Below are positions 51,747-59,016 of a DNA stretch of 64,000 bases, piece by piece. A program made the position numbers and the translations under genes. Within the stretch, counting starts at the first letter, position 1; each line of letters begins with the position of its first letter. Below the pieces are notes generated by a model, which was given only the letters and a program-made list of their open reading frames with translations, was not told where the DNA came from and did not search any database. Source of the stretch: Oscillospiraceae bacterium (GTDB lineage: Bacteria > Bacillota > Clostridia > Oscillospirales > Ruminococcaceae). The DNA lies in assembly GCA_009776305.1 (NCBI GenBank), contig WRLY01000001.1:1-64000 (forward strand). The letters are read 5' to 3'.

Positions 51747-51780
51747 AAGAGCGTCAGGGTCGAAAGACCCTGACGCTCTT
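51747..51780. terminator. Bidirectional terminator
   Basis: Perfect 15-bp stem with GAAA tetraloop between the SprT-like gene and the convergent XRE gene. Confidence 0.93.
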
Positions 51781-51787
51781 CTATGTT

Positions 51788-52021
51788 TTAATCAAACTTT
51801 AAGAATTTCCACGCAGGAGTGTTAAGTATAGCCGCAATTCTAAACAGAGTCGTTAAACTGATAGGTTTATCCATGTTGGGCGCTTCAATAGCTCCTATAT
51901 AGCTTGTAGACACTTCCAACAATTCAGCTAATTTCTCTTGCGTTAATCCATTTAATTTACGATAATAGGCTATTTTTAGCCCTAACTTCTTAAAATCTAA
52001 CGACAGATTATTGTTATCCAC
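51788..52021 (-). CDS. XRE-family transcriptional regulator
   Basis: A 77-residue single helix-turn-helix domain (LTQEKLAELLEVSTSYIGAIE, in part, about residues 25-44). It is divergent from the small lipoprotein operon and an inverted repeat at 52092-52110 lies over that operon's start, so it likely controls it and itself. Confidence 0.92.
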   Translation of the reverse strand: MDNNNLSLDFKKLGLKIAYYRKLNGLTQEKLAELLEVSTSYIGAIEAPNMDKPISLTTLFRIAAILNTPAWKFLKFD

Positions 52022-52053
52022 GGCATTTTCACCCCCTATTTAATTATAAAGGG

Positions 52054-52082
52054 TTGACATTAAAATCAGTATCGTATATAAT
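52054..52082 (+). promoter_or_regulatory. Promoter of the small lipoprotein operon
   Basis: TTGACA (52054-52059), 17 bp, TATAAT (52077-52082). A weaker divergent TATAAT for the XRE gene is at 52043-52048 on the minus strand. Confidence 0.92.
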
Positions 52083-52091
52083 AAGTATATA

Positions 52092-52110
52092 TATAACCTC
52101 ATAGGTTATA
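52092..52110. promoter_or_regulatory. Probable operator for the XRE regulator
   Basis: Perfect inverted repeat TATAACCT-CAT-AGGTTATA, 10 bp downstream of the -10 element. Confidence 0.8.
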
Positions 52111-52157
52111 ATAATATGCCCTGCGATTACAAGCAGGAAAATGAAGGAGGTTGTGAC

Positions 52158-52367
52158 ATGAAGAAACGAGTTGTATTTATCGTAACGGGGTTGATTTTTA
52201 TTATGACCCTGTTATCGGGCTGTACAAAGGAATGTGAGTTTTTCGGTTGCAAGGAAAATGCGGCACTATTCAAAGACTATTGCAAATCACACCAAAAGAC
52301 TATGGACACCGTGGACGGGATAAAAGACGGTGCCAATAGTATTATTGACGGAATTTTCGGGGGGTAA
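52158..52367 (+). CDS. Small lipoprotein with Cys/His knuckle
   Basis: About 69 residues. A lipoprotein signal (MKKRVVFIVTGLIF...LLSGC) is followed at once by CEFFGCKENAALFKDYCKSHQK, a CxxxxC...CxxH metal-site pattern. The start ATG 52158 lies after AAGGAGG; the longer frame covers that site. The same pattern recurs in the next gene's C-terminus (DLCVNCREVA...PWCLEHY), suggesting a shared binding module. Function unknown. Confidence 0.75.
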   Translation: MKKRVVFIVTGLIFIMTLLSGCTKECEFFGCKENAALFKDYCKSHQKTMDTVDGIKDGANSIIDGIFGG

Positions 52368-52372
52368 AGATT

Positions 52373-52810
52373 ATGAAAATTTGTTTTAATTGTGGGCATG
52401 ATTTGTCCGAACATGTAGAAGGGGCAACCGTTTGCCAAAAGTGTGGGGTAAACCTCAATCAAAATTCGCAGGAACAGGGAATTGTTCCACATACGTCAAC
52501 GCAACCATCGGGGCAGGCAGTTGCTTTATCCTCTAACAGAAAAAAGGCTATAATAGTCGTTTCGGTTATTTTTAGTTTAGTTGTAATTGTCATTTTAATT
52601 ATCGCTTTACTCGGCGGCGGCGACAGTAGCACAAGCAATGCTTCAATTCAGGTTCCCGACCTTTGTGTTAATTGCAGAGAAGTAGCGACAGAGTCGTTTG
52701 AAGGGAAGCCGTGGTGCCTTGAACATTACAATCAGCGTAAACGGATTGTTGATTCAATTGAAAAAGGTGATGGTTGGAATGCGGTTTTTGACTATTGGGG
52801 AGTTAATTAA
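52373..52810 (+). CDS. Zinc-ribbon membrane protein with second Cys/His knuckle
   Basis: The 145-residue product begins with a zinc ribbon (CFNCGHD...CQKCGVN, residues 3-25), has one membrane helix (about 62-84), and after a linker ends with LCVNCREVATESFEGKPWCLEHY (given in part), similar in layout to the small lipoprotein upstream, 5 bp away. With the lipoprotein it may form a pair at the outer face of the membrane. Function unknown. Confidence 0.78.
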   Translation: MKICFNCGHDLSEHVEGATVCQKCGVNLNQNSQEQGIVPHTSTQPSGQAVALSSNRKKAIIVVSVIFSLVVIVILIIALLGGGDSSTSNASIQVPDLCVNCREVATESFEGKPWCLEHYNQRKRIVDSIEKGDGWNAVFDYWGVN

Positions 52811-53109
52811 AAATTGATTATTAATAAAAAAGGAAGGTAACAAACAATGAAAAACGTATTATATTATTAATTCTTGCACTACACCTATTTTGATTTGCTT
52901 TGTTATAATAGTGCCAAAAGCACGTTCGCAAAATTACAACATACTGGTGAACAATTCAGAAATAAACCAAACCGCCCCTTCGAGATTCGAGGGGGCGGTT
53001 TTATGTGAAACCTGTGCCTTACCTAAATATTTTATGGTGGGGAGGTTTGGGAGTTGGGTTTTCGGCGAATTGGAGTTGGAGTTTATGGGAGTACGAACGG
53101 AAAAACGCT
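52811..53109 (+). other. Intergenic stretch with tiny broken ORF and terminator
   Basis: A good ribosome site (AGGAAGG) precedes ATG 52847, but the frame stops after 7 codons (MKNVLYY); the next frame continues with hydrophobic residues (CFVIIVPKARSQ), so this may be the remnant of a third small secreted or membrane protein after a frameshift. A terminator stem AAACCGCCCCTTCGA/TCGAGGGGGCGGTTT (one T-G pair) lies at 52969-53001. Nothing else is visible. Confidence 0.5.
52969..53001 (+). terminator. Terminator of the small lipoprotein operon
   Basis: Fifteen-bp stem with GAT loop followed by a short T stretch. Confidence 0.8.
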
Positions 53110-54108
53110 TTATTCGTAGTTGTTTGTGAGCGTTTCCTCAACCCTCTGCTTTGACTTGCGTACGCAAACGGGGTCAATATCTGTGCCTAAAAAGCGGCGC
53201 GTGCCGAGCTGCGCCGCCGCGACAGCGGAGCTACCGCCGCCGAGGAAACAGTCTAAAACGAGTTCGCCCGGGTCGGAAAATTTTTCGATTAGCGTTTTTT
53301 GAACCGCCACGTTTTGCCCCCATACATGATAGGTTTTATCGCCGCTTTTATCGCCGGGGGCGCGTATATAGTCGCTCTGCCAATCGCCACGATATTCGCC
53401 TTTTGTGAACCATAAGAAGTATTTCACAAAAGGCGAAACCCTTTTCCATTCAAGCATCGGCGCGCTTGCGGGCGTGTGGTAGGCTATGAGCCAATGCCAT
53501 TTGAGCCTGTCGTTTTTTTGTAGTGCCTGTATGACTTCGGGTAGGTGACTGCTCCCTGTCATGCAAAGCAGACTGCCGCCTTCACGCAAAACCCTGCCTG
53601 CAACCATGCCGAGGCTTTTATATAGAGACAGAGCGGATTTTTGATAAGGTGGGTCGGTTATTAGAAGTGTCACGCTTTCGCTCTCAACTTCCGGCAAGCC
53701 GTTATGTATATCGGCTTTAAAGATTTTTATATTTTCCGCAACACGTCCTATGGGCGTGTTTTTGCGTGCCTGTTTGGCTTCCTGTCTAAGTTTGCGTTGG
53801 GCGTAGACAGGGGAAGTCAAGTTTTCACGCATCATTTTATCTAAGACACCGGGAGTTTTAAGTGCCTGTAAGTTTTTTACGTTGTAGGCACTTAAATCTA
53901 TAACGCCGCCTTTTATTAAAGGGTGATTTAACCAGTTGCTTTCTGTTGTGTCCCCGTGGCAAAGTTTGCCGCTTTCTTCTAAAATTCGCCTCATAGCGGC
54001 TACGCTTGTATGACTACAGCCTACGGCGCGGGCGAGTTCTCTATTTGATAAATTCGGAGCGGCGAGAAGCCGCTCTTTTATTTTTTCTCTTTTTTCAGCA
54101 TTTGTCAT
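53110..54108 (-). CDS. DNA methyltransferase with N-terminal HTH (orphan)
   Basis: The 332-residue product has a helix-turn-helix region (LSNRELARAVGCSHTSVAAM, about residues 20-39) like ParB/KorB or Xre-associated sensors, and a methyltransferase with LLITDPPYQKS (motif IV DPPY, about 150) followed by VLDCFLGGGSSAVAAA (motif I FxGxG type, about 283), the order of beta-class N4-cytosine/N6-adenine enzymes. No restriction endonuclease is beside it, so it may protect the element or act as a regulator. Confidence 0.9.
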   Translation of the reverse strand: MTNAEKREKIKERLLAAPNLSNRELARAVGCSHTSVAAMRRILEESGKLCHGDTTESNWLNHPLIKGGVIDLSAYNVKNLQALKTPGVLDKMMRENLTSPVYAQRKLRQEAKQARKNTPIGRVAENIKIFKADIHNGLPEVESESVTLLITDPPYQKSALSLYKSLGMVAGRVLREGGSLLCMTGSSHLPEVIQALQKNDRLKWHWLIAYHTPASAPMLEWKRVSPFVKYFLWFTKGEYRGDWQSDYIRAPGDKSGDKTYHVWGQNVAVQKTLIEKFSDPGELVLDCFLGGGSSAVAAAQLGTRRFLGTDIDPVCVRKSKQRVEETLTNNYE

Positions 54109-54229
54109 TTCTGTTTAAGTCTTTCTTCATATCATTTTATTAACTTTCTCTATTATATCAAATAAAAATCTTAAAATCAAATATGTGCCTATGCAGAAAT
54201 CTACCAAAACAAAACGGGAAGGTAGAGAT

Positions 54230-54535
54230 ATGAGCGAGGCAAAAATTACCACAAAAGGCATAGGACAAGGTTTCAACGCCATAAGCATTGCTAATGAGAG
54301 CGTGCAAGGGGGCGGAGGCGTGGGCAAAGGGAAAATTAAGAGCGTGGAGTGCAGGAACATTTTTAAGGGCGAGGGGAATATCAAAGCTTCATTTAATGCT
54401 TTATGGGCTGATATAATAAACTTTAAGGTTTATAAAAATTTTAATGCTGAAAGTCTTGAAATTTGCGATAATACCGGGTATAATAAAGACGTGCAAAGCT
54501 GTCCAAACCCCGTGGAAGGGGTGAGACAGCCATGA
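54230..54535 (+). CDS. Small protein coupled to recombinase A
   Basis: About 101 residues from ATG 54230 behind GGAAGG. Glycine-rich middle (VQGGGGVGKGKIK) and three Cys (VECRN, EICDN, VQSCPN). No family recognised. Its stop overlaps the recombinase start (ATGA). Small genes next to large serine recombinases often code for directionality factors, but that is inference. Confidence 0.6.
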   Translation: MSEAKITTKGIGQGFNAISIANESVQGGGGVGKGKIKSVECRNIFKGEGNIKASFNALWADIINFKVYKNFNAESLEICDNTGYNKDVQSCPNPVEGVRQP

Positions 54536-56088
54536 AAAAAACAGCAATTTATTGCAGATTAAGCGAGGAGGATAGAAACAAAAAGAACCGCACCGACGAA
54601 AGCGAAAGCATACAAAATCAGAAATCCATGTTGTTACAGTACGCTATGGAAAAAGGTTTTGAGGTCTACGGCATTTACAGCGACGATGATTTTGCGGGGG
54701 CTGACCGAAACCGCCCGGAATGGAACAAGCTTTTATCCGATGCCGAGCAGAAAAAATTCGATGTAATTTTATGCAAAAGCCAGTCTCGCTTTACCCGTGA
54801 AATGGAAATGGTGGAAAAGTACATACATTACTTGCTCCCATTGTGGGGGATTCGCTTTATTGGGCTTATTGACTATGCCGATTCCGACGATAAGGGCAAT
54901 AAGAAATCACGGCAAATAAACGGTCTGGTAAATGAATGGTATATCGAGGATATGTCCGACAATATCAAGAAAACGCTGACTAACCGCCGTGAGCAGGGGT
55001 ATCACATAGGTTCATTCGCCCTTTACGGTTATTTAAAAGACCCCCAAAATAAAGGGCGGCTGATAGTTGACGAGGAGGCGGCGGCGGTGGTTAGAGAGGT
55101 TTTCGCCCTATTTGTCAGCGGCTACGGGCGTACCGCCATTGCTAAGGCTCTTAATGCTAAAGGCGTTCCAAATCCCACGGAATACAAGCGCATTAAAGGG
55201 ATAACCTACAAGCCGTCTAAGAGTAAAATAGGCACTCTTTGGCGCGATTATACTATTTCCGATATGCTGAAGAATGAAATGTATGTCGGTACAATGGTGC
55301 AGGGGCGGTACGGCTCGGTGTCTTATAAGTCCAAAATAAACAAGCCTAAGCCAAAAGGTAACTGGATTCGAGTTCAAAACACACACGAGCCTATAATCAG
55401 CACGGCAATGTGGGAGCAGTCGCAAGAGCTGATAAGACAGAGGGCGAAACCTTTCAGCACGGGCGAAATCGGTCTGTTTGCCAAAAAAGCAAAGTGTATG
55501 TATTGTAATTATACCTTACGTTCTTCAAAAAATCGTGACCGCTATTACTTGAAATGTGCCACAAAGCACACGGCGAAGGATGCTTGCGAAGGCTCTTTTA
55601 TCCCCGTTACACAGTTGGAGCAAGCTGTTTTATCGGAGCTTAAAAGCTTGTTTGAAAAATATTTTGACAAGGCTAAAGTCGAAGAGCGTTTAATGCCTAC
55701 GCAAGATTTTGCCGACAGAATAGCAAAATTGAAATCGTCAAAGGAAGCCTACGAAAAAGAAATTGCAGGGTTTTCAAAGTCGAGGCAAGAGCTTTACAAG
55801 GACAAGGTTAAGGGGCTTATTGACGAGAGCGAATTTATTGAGCTTTCCCGTGATTTCACCAAAGACAAGGAAAAACTTGAGGCACTTGTCAACGGAATAG
55901 AGCGTGACATTAACAACCTTGAGCTTAAAGCCGTGCGGGCAAAAGATAGGAAGCAAATAATAGCAGAATACAGCAGGGTAGAACGCCTTGACCGTGTAAT
56001 GGTGGAGCGGCTAATAGACTTCATCTCTGTCGGCAAGCGAGACCCGGAAACTAAGCAAGTACCTATAGACATATACTGGAATTTTTAA
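54532..56088 (+). CDS. Large serine recombinase A
   Basis: A 518-residue site-specific recombinase. The catalytic domain has TAIYCRLSEEDR with the nucleophile Ser near residue 10, the ILCKSQSRFTRE motif (about 79) and the E-helix; a recombinase domain starts near residue 160 (GYHIGSFALYGY); a zinc ribbon has CMYCNYTLRS and LKCATKHTAKDAC (about 323-352); a coiled coil (about 405-480) follows. It sits 37 bp from the right end of element A, as expected for the integrase, and should carry out both insertion into and excision from cotJC. Confidence 0.95.
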   Translation: MKKTAIYCRLSEEDRNKKNRTDESESIQNQKSMLLQYAMEKGFEVYGIYSDDDFAGADRNRPEWNKLLSDAEQKKFDVILCKSQSRFTREMEMVEKYIHYLLPLWGIRFIGLIDYADSDDKGNKKSRQINGLVNEWYIEDMSDNIKKTLTNRREQGYHIGSFALYGYLKDPQNKGRLIVDEEAAAVVREVFALFVSGYGRTAIAKALNAKGVPNPTEYKRIKGITYKPSKSKIGTLWRDYTISDMLKNEMYVGTMVQGRYGSVSYKSKINKPKPKGNWIRVQNTHEPIISTAMWEQSQELIRQRAKPFSTGEIGLFAKKAKCMYCNYTLRSSKNRDRYYLKCATKHTAKDACEGSFIPVTQLEQAVLSELKSLFEKYFDKAKVEERLMPTQDFADRIAKLKSSKEAYEKEIAGFSKSRQELYKDKVKGLIDESEFIELSRDFTKDKEKLEALVNGIERDINNLELKAVRAKDRKQIIAEYSRVERLDRVMVERLIDFISVGKRDPETKQVPIDIYWNF

Positions 56089-56109
56089 GCAGAAGTTAAA
56101 ATGTTGTTC

Positions 56110-56140
56110 TTAGGCGGTAGCCCCCTCTGCCGCCATATCC
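56110..56140. other. Attachment site of element A, right end
   Basis: Plus strand TAGGCGGTAGCCCCC-TCTG-CCGCCATATCC: element on the left, cotJC on the right from TCTG (56126-56129). Joined with the left end, the element circle would read GTAGCCCCCTCTGGTGCTAC, an inverted repeat with one mismatch around CTCT, the build of serine integrase attP sites. Confidence 0.8.
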
Positions 56141-56462
56141 TCCATTATATCCGCGATCGGATCGCCCTTGCTTTGAATCCCAGCCGCCGTCCACGGTACG
56201 CCGCTTGCCGAAGCGGGAAAAACCGCGTTTGAGTGGTCTACATAATAATCGCCGCGACCCCACTTATCAAAAGACTTTGCACCCTCACCCTTGGTAAGCT
56301 GAGTGACAATTGAGCCTACCATTTCAAGATGTCCGAGTTCTTCGGTTCCTATATCCGTCAGCAACCCCATCCCCCTCTTATCCGGCATTGTAAACCTCTG
56401 CGAGAGGTAGCGTAGCGAAGCTCCAAGTTCTCCGTCCGGACCGCCATATGCCATTTTGTGAT
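56126..56462 (-). pseudogene. cotJC: cotJC middle segment
   Basis: Reads YGGPDGELGASLRYLSQRF, then DIGTEELGHLEMV (Glu and His metal ligands) and SKGDPIADIMEDMAAE, ending where element A begins (the stop, after GATA, is element DNA). The N-terminal part of CotJC (about 30 residues before YGGPDGEL) is missing: upstream of about 56462 the sequence becomes that of element B, ending in its recombinase gene. The segment has no internal stop. The exact 5' boundary is uncertain by perhaps 15 bp. Confidence 0.88.
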
Positions 56463-56476
56463 AGTTAGACTTAAAA

Positions 56477-57910
56477 TTACAGGTAGTAAATTGATATTTC
56501 GTTCTTCCCTCTGTTAAAAATAATCTTTTCAACTATTTGCCGAAGCAGTAGGTTTTTTTCTGTTTCAGAGATTTTGGGGTTGGTTAGGATTTTGAGGCTT
56601 GCCGAAACGCTGTTTTTTCTCGCTTGCGCTCCAATATCCGCAGAGGTTGCGAAATTAGGTTTAGCTCTTTCTTCCATTTTTTTCATTTCGATTTCTATTT
56701 TTGTTTTTCGCTCTTTAAATTCCTCGATTCCATACACACCATTTTCATAAGCGTCCATTACTCGACTCAACTTTCCCCGAAGCCTTTCAGTTAGTTCTTT
56801 ACTGTCGTCTTTGTCGGAGGTTGATTTTTGAACAGGGCTTACCAAAAACGTGCCGATACCTACGTCCTTTCGGATTTGCTCAATAACCGTTTCGGTTATT
56901 AAATGGATTACTACGCTATGCGAAACAGGGCATTTACCGTGAGCGTAGGCGTGGCATTGTAAACTGACGCCTTTTACAGCTTGGACCAATGTCGCACCGC
57001 AATTACTACATTTAACTAAACCGCGAAGCATAAAATCCGACTGGAGAACACCTTGGTGTTCTCCTTTTTTGTGCGCCGCCTTTATTTTGGCGAGCCTTTT
57101 CTGTGCTTCGTTAAATATGTGTTCGTCGATAATCGGTTCGTGACTACCCTGCGCTATCATAATATCTTTGTCGTCGTAATTTCGCCGTGTCTTGCGCTCC
57201 GGATTCCAGCGTATTTTGCCGATATAGACGGGGTTACGCAAAATATATTCAACAGTTCGATTTTCCCAAACGCCGCCGCGAGATGTTAAAATGCCCTTTT
57301 CATTAAGCCTTACAGCAAGCTCCCTAACACCAACACCTTTTAAATATTCGTCAAAAAGAAAACGGATTATTCGGCTTTTTTCTTCATCAGTAACGTAATT
57401 TCCATTCTCAATTTTATAACCGAATGCGGGAATGGATACAACTCCCCCGCGTTCGGCTTTTTCTTTCATTCCTCGCTTAACCTCTCCGCTTAAATTTATG
57501 CTGTAATACTCATCCATCGCTTCGATAAGAGCTTCAATTAAGATTGACGTTTTATCATCTCCGAGAGATTCACTTATTGAAATGACCTCTATTCCGTCTT
57601 TTCGTAGCATTGATTTATAGACAATGCTATCCTCCCGATTTCTCGCAAATCGGGAAAATTTCCAAAGAAGAATTACATCAAAGGGTTTAGGGGTTGATTT
57701 TGCCGCGCCTATCATTTTGTTGAATTCGGGGCGCTTTACAGTGCTTCTGCCGCTGATTCCTGCGTCTATATATATGTGTTCATCAAGCAACTCTATGTTA
57801 TTTTGTTTTGCATATTTACGAATTTCTTTCAATTGACTGTCGGGGCTAAGCTCGGTCTGCTCCTCGGTAGATACCCGGATATAAGCGCTACCGGTTTTTT
57901 CTAAAATCAT
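56477..57910 (-). CDS. Large serine recombinase B
   Basis: A 477-residue site-specific recombinase with GSAYIRVSTEEQTELSPDSQ (nucleophile Ser near residue 14), LLWKFSRFARNRED (about 80), a recombinase domain from about 155 (GVVSIPAFGYKIENG), a zinc ribbon KCSNCGATLVQ...LQCHAYAHGKC (about 302-327) and a C-terminal coiled coil. It differs from recombinase A along its length, so the two elements are independent. Its stop lies about 15 bp from the cotJC middle segment. Confidence 0.95.
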   Translation of the reverse strand: MILEKTGSAYIRVSTEEQTELSPDSQLKEIRKYAKQNNIELLDEHIYIDAGISGRSTVKRPEFNKMIGAAKSTPKPFDVILLWKFSRFARNREDSIVYKSMLRKDGIEVISISESLGDDKTSILIEALIEAMDEYYSINLSGEVKRGMKEKAERGGVVSIPAFGYKIENGNYVTDEEKSRIIRFLFDEYLKGVGVRELAVRLNEKGILTSRGGVWENRTVEYILRNPVYIGKIRWNPERKTRRNYDDKDIMIAQGSHEPIIDEHIFNEAQKRLAKIKAAHKKGEHQGVLQSDFMLRGLVKCSNCGATLVQAVKGVSLQCHAYAHGKCPVSHSVVIHLITETVIEQIRKDVGIGTFLVSPVQKSTSDKDDSKELTERLRGKLSRVMDAYENGVYGIEEFKERKTKIEIEMKKMEERAKPNFATSADIGAQARKNSVSASLKILTNPKISETEKNLLLRQIVEKIIFNRGKNEISIYYL

Positions 57911-58066
57911 TATTTAACCTCTTATTTTTGCAATCAATATCATATAATTTTACCATATAACAAAATAAAAGTCAATGACGAATATTGGAGAATATTGAGG
58001 AGGGCTGAAACCATGAATAATAAAATAAAAAAAAGGGATATTGATTATTAACATAGCAGAGTCGTG

Positions 58067-58153
58067 GTTAAACGCCTTAAGGCTTTAACAAGCGCATAGA
58101 CAAGAGTAGCTCTCTTGAGGACGGTGATGTTAGCCCGCCGTCCTTTTCTATGC
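58067..58153 (+). ncRNA. Structured leader with three-way junction before parA
   Basis: A hairpin GTTAAA(c)GCC-TTAA-GGCTTTAAC (58067-58089) is followed by a closed three-way junction: P1 GCATAGA/TCTATGC (58094-58100, 58147-58153), P2 CAAGAG/CTCTTG (58101-58106, 58112-58117), P3 AGGACGG/CCGTCCT (58118-58124, 58138-58144), with only two unpaired junction bases. P3 is followed by TTTT. It lies 35 bp before parA and may be a regulatory leader, attenuator or small RNA. No known family recognised. Confidence 0.6.
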
Positions 58154-58188
58154 AATAAATTAATCAGGCTAACAGAAAGAGGCTAACA

Positions 58189-58995
58189 ATGAAAAGTACA
58201 GTAATTTACACCATAGCAAATCAAAAAGGCGGCGTTGGTAAATCATCAACAGTTTTGAATTTAGGCTATGCTCTAAGTCGTAACGGCGCGAAAGTCTTAC
58301 TTATCGACCTTGACCCGCAAGCTTCACTTTCAGTTTGTTTCGGGGTGGTAAACCATGAAAAAGAAAAAAATACGGCAGTCAGGCTTTTTGAAAATGTTTT
58401 AAGCGAAAAGTTAGAACAGGAAGATATTTTCAGTTGTATTCATTCCCATGCAACCAACGAAAATATAAACATTATACCCTGCAATATCGGACTTGCCCAA
58501 ATTGAAGACAGACTCAGAAACGAAGTCGGCTCTGAAATGACCTTGTCGGAAATTTTGCGACCTTTAATCGGTAAATACGATTACATCATATACGACACAT
58601 CTCCATCTTTGGGTTTGCTTTTAATAAACGCGCTATCCACGAGCGACGGCGTAATAATCACCGTCAGTCCTCAATTTTTATCGGCGTTAGGACTGGAGGC
58701 GCTTATAAAAACCATTAATAAAACCCGAAAGCGTGTAAACGCCAGACTCGAAATACTTGGGATTTTATTAACCATGTGCGACCCGCGCACAAATTTATAT
58801 AAAGATATACGAGAGGCGTTGGAGGTTTTTTACAGCGAACATCTTTCTATTTTTAAAACGTATATTCCCTACTCCACAAAAGTCGGCGAAGCGAATCTTA
58901 ATAAACAAAGCATAATTGAGTTTAGTCCGGACAACAAAGCCGGACAAGCATATATGGCGTTGGCGTTGGAATTGAAAAACAAACTGCACAGGTAG
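58189..58995 (+). CDS. parA: ParA-family partition ATPase
   Basis: A 268-residue deviant Walker ATPase with NQKGGVGKSSTVLNLGYAL (about residues 10-28), DLDPQASLS (about 41) and the YDTSPSLGLLL switch (about 125). Works with ParB downstream to segregate or stabilise the circular form of the element. Direct repeats AGGCTAACA flank its ribosome site. Confidence 0.95.
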   Translation: MKSTVIYTIANQKGGVGKSSTVLNLGYALSRNGAKVLLIDLDPQASLSVCFGVVNHEKEKNTAVRLFENVLSEKLEQEDIFSCIHSHATNENINIIPCNIGLAQIEDRLRNEVGSEMTLSEILRPLIGKYDYIIYDTSPSLGLLLINALSTSDGVIITVSPQFLSALGLEALIKTINKTRKRVNARLEILGILLTMCDPRTNLYKDIREALEVFYSEHLSIFKTYIPYSTKVGEANLNKQSIIEFSPDNKAGQAYMALALELKNKLHR

Positions 58996-59016
58996 AGGAA
59001 GGAACTATATTATATT

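Larger units (their letters stand above)
50131..56125. mobile_element. Element A: serine-recombinase integrative element in cotJC
   Basis: About 5,995 bp bounded by TCTG (50131 and 56126) where cotJC homology stops on both sides. It carries, in order, a 212-aa unknown gene, an SprT-like protease, an XRE regulator, two small Cys/His membrane proteins, a DNA methyltransferase, a 101-aa gene coupled to a large serine recombinase, and the recombinase adjacent to the right end. No conjugation or phage structural genes are present, so it moves only by its recombinase or with help. Removal rebuilds cotJC in frame. Confidence 0.88.

Noticed and set aside
52890-53129. Plus-strand 79-codon open frame after the zinc-ribbon gene
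   Set aside because: It reads through a terminator stem and into the methyltransferase gene on the other strand; only its first part may be a remnant.
54109-54229. A sporulation (sigma-E/K) promoter before the recombinase A operon
   Set aside because: A CATATCAT-like -10 can be seen near 54128, but no matching -35 at the right distance; too weak to report.
50131-56125. Element A as a prophage
   Set aside because: No capsid, portal, terminase or lysis gene is present.
58094-58153. Three-way junction as a hammerhead ribozyme
   Set aside because: The junction has almost no unpaired bases and lacks the CUGANGA and GAA core.
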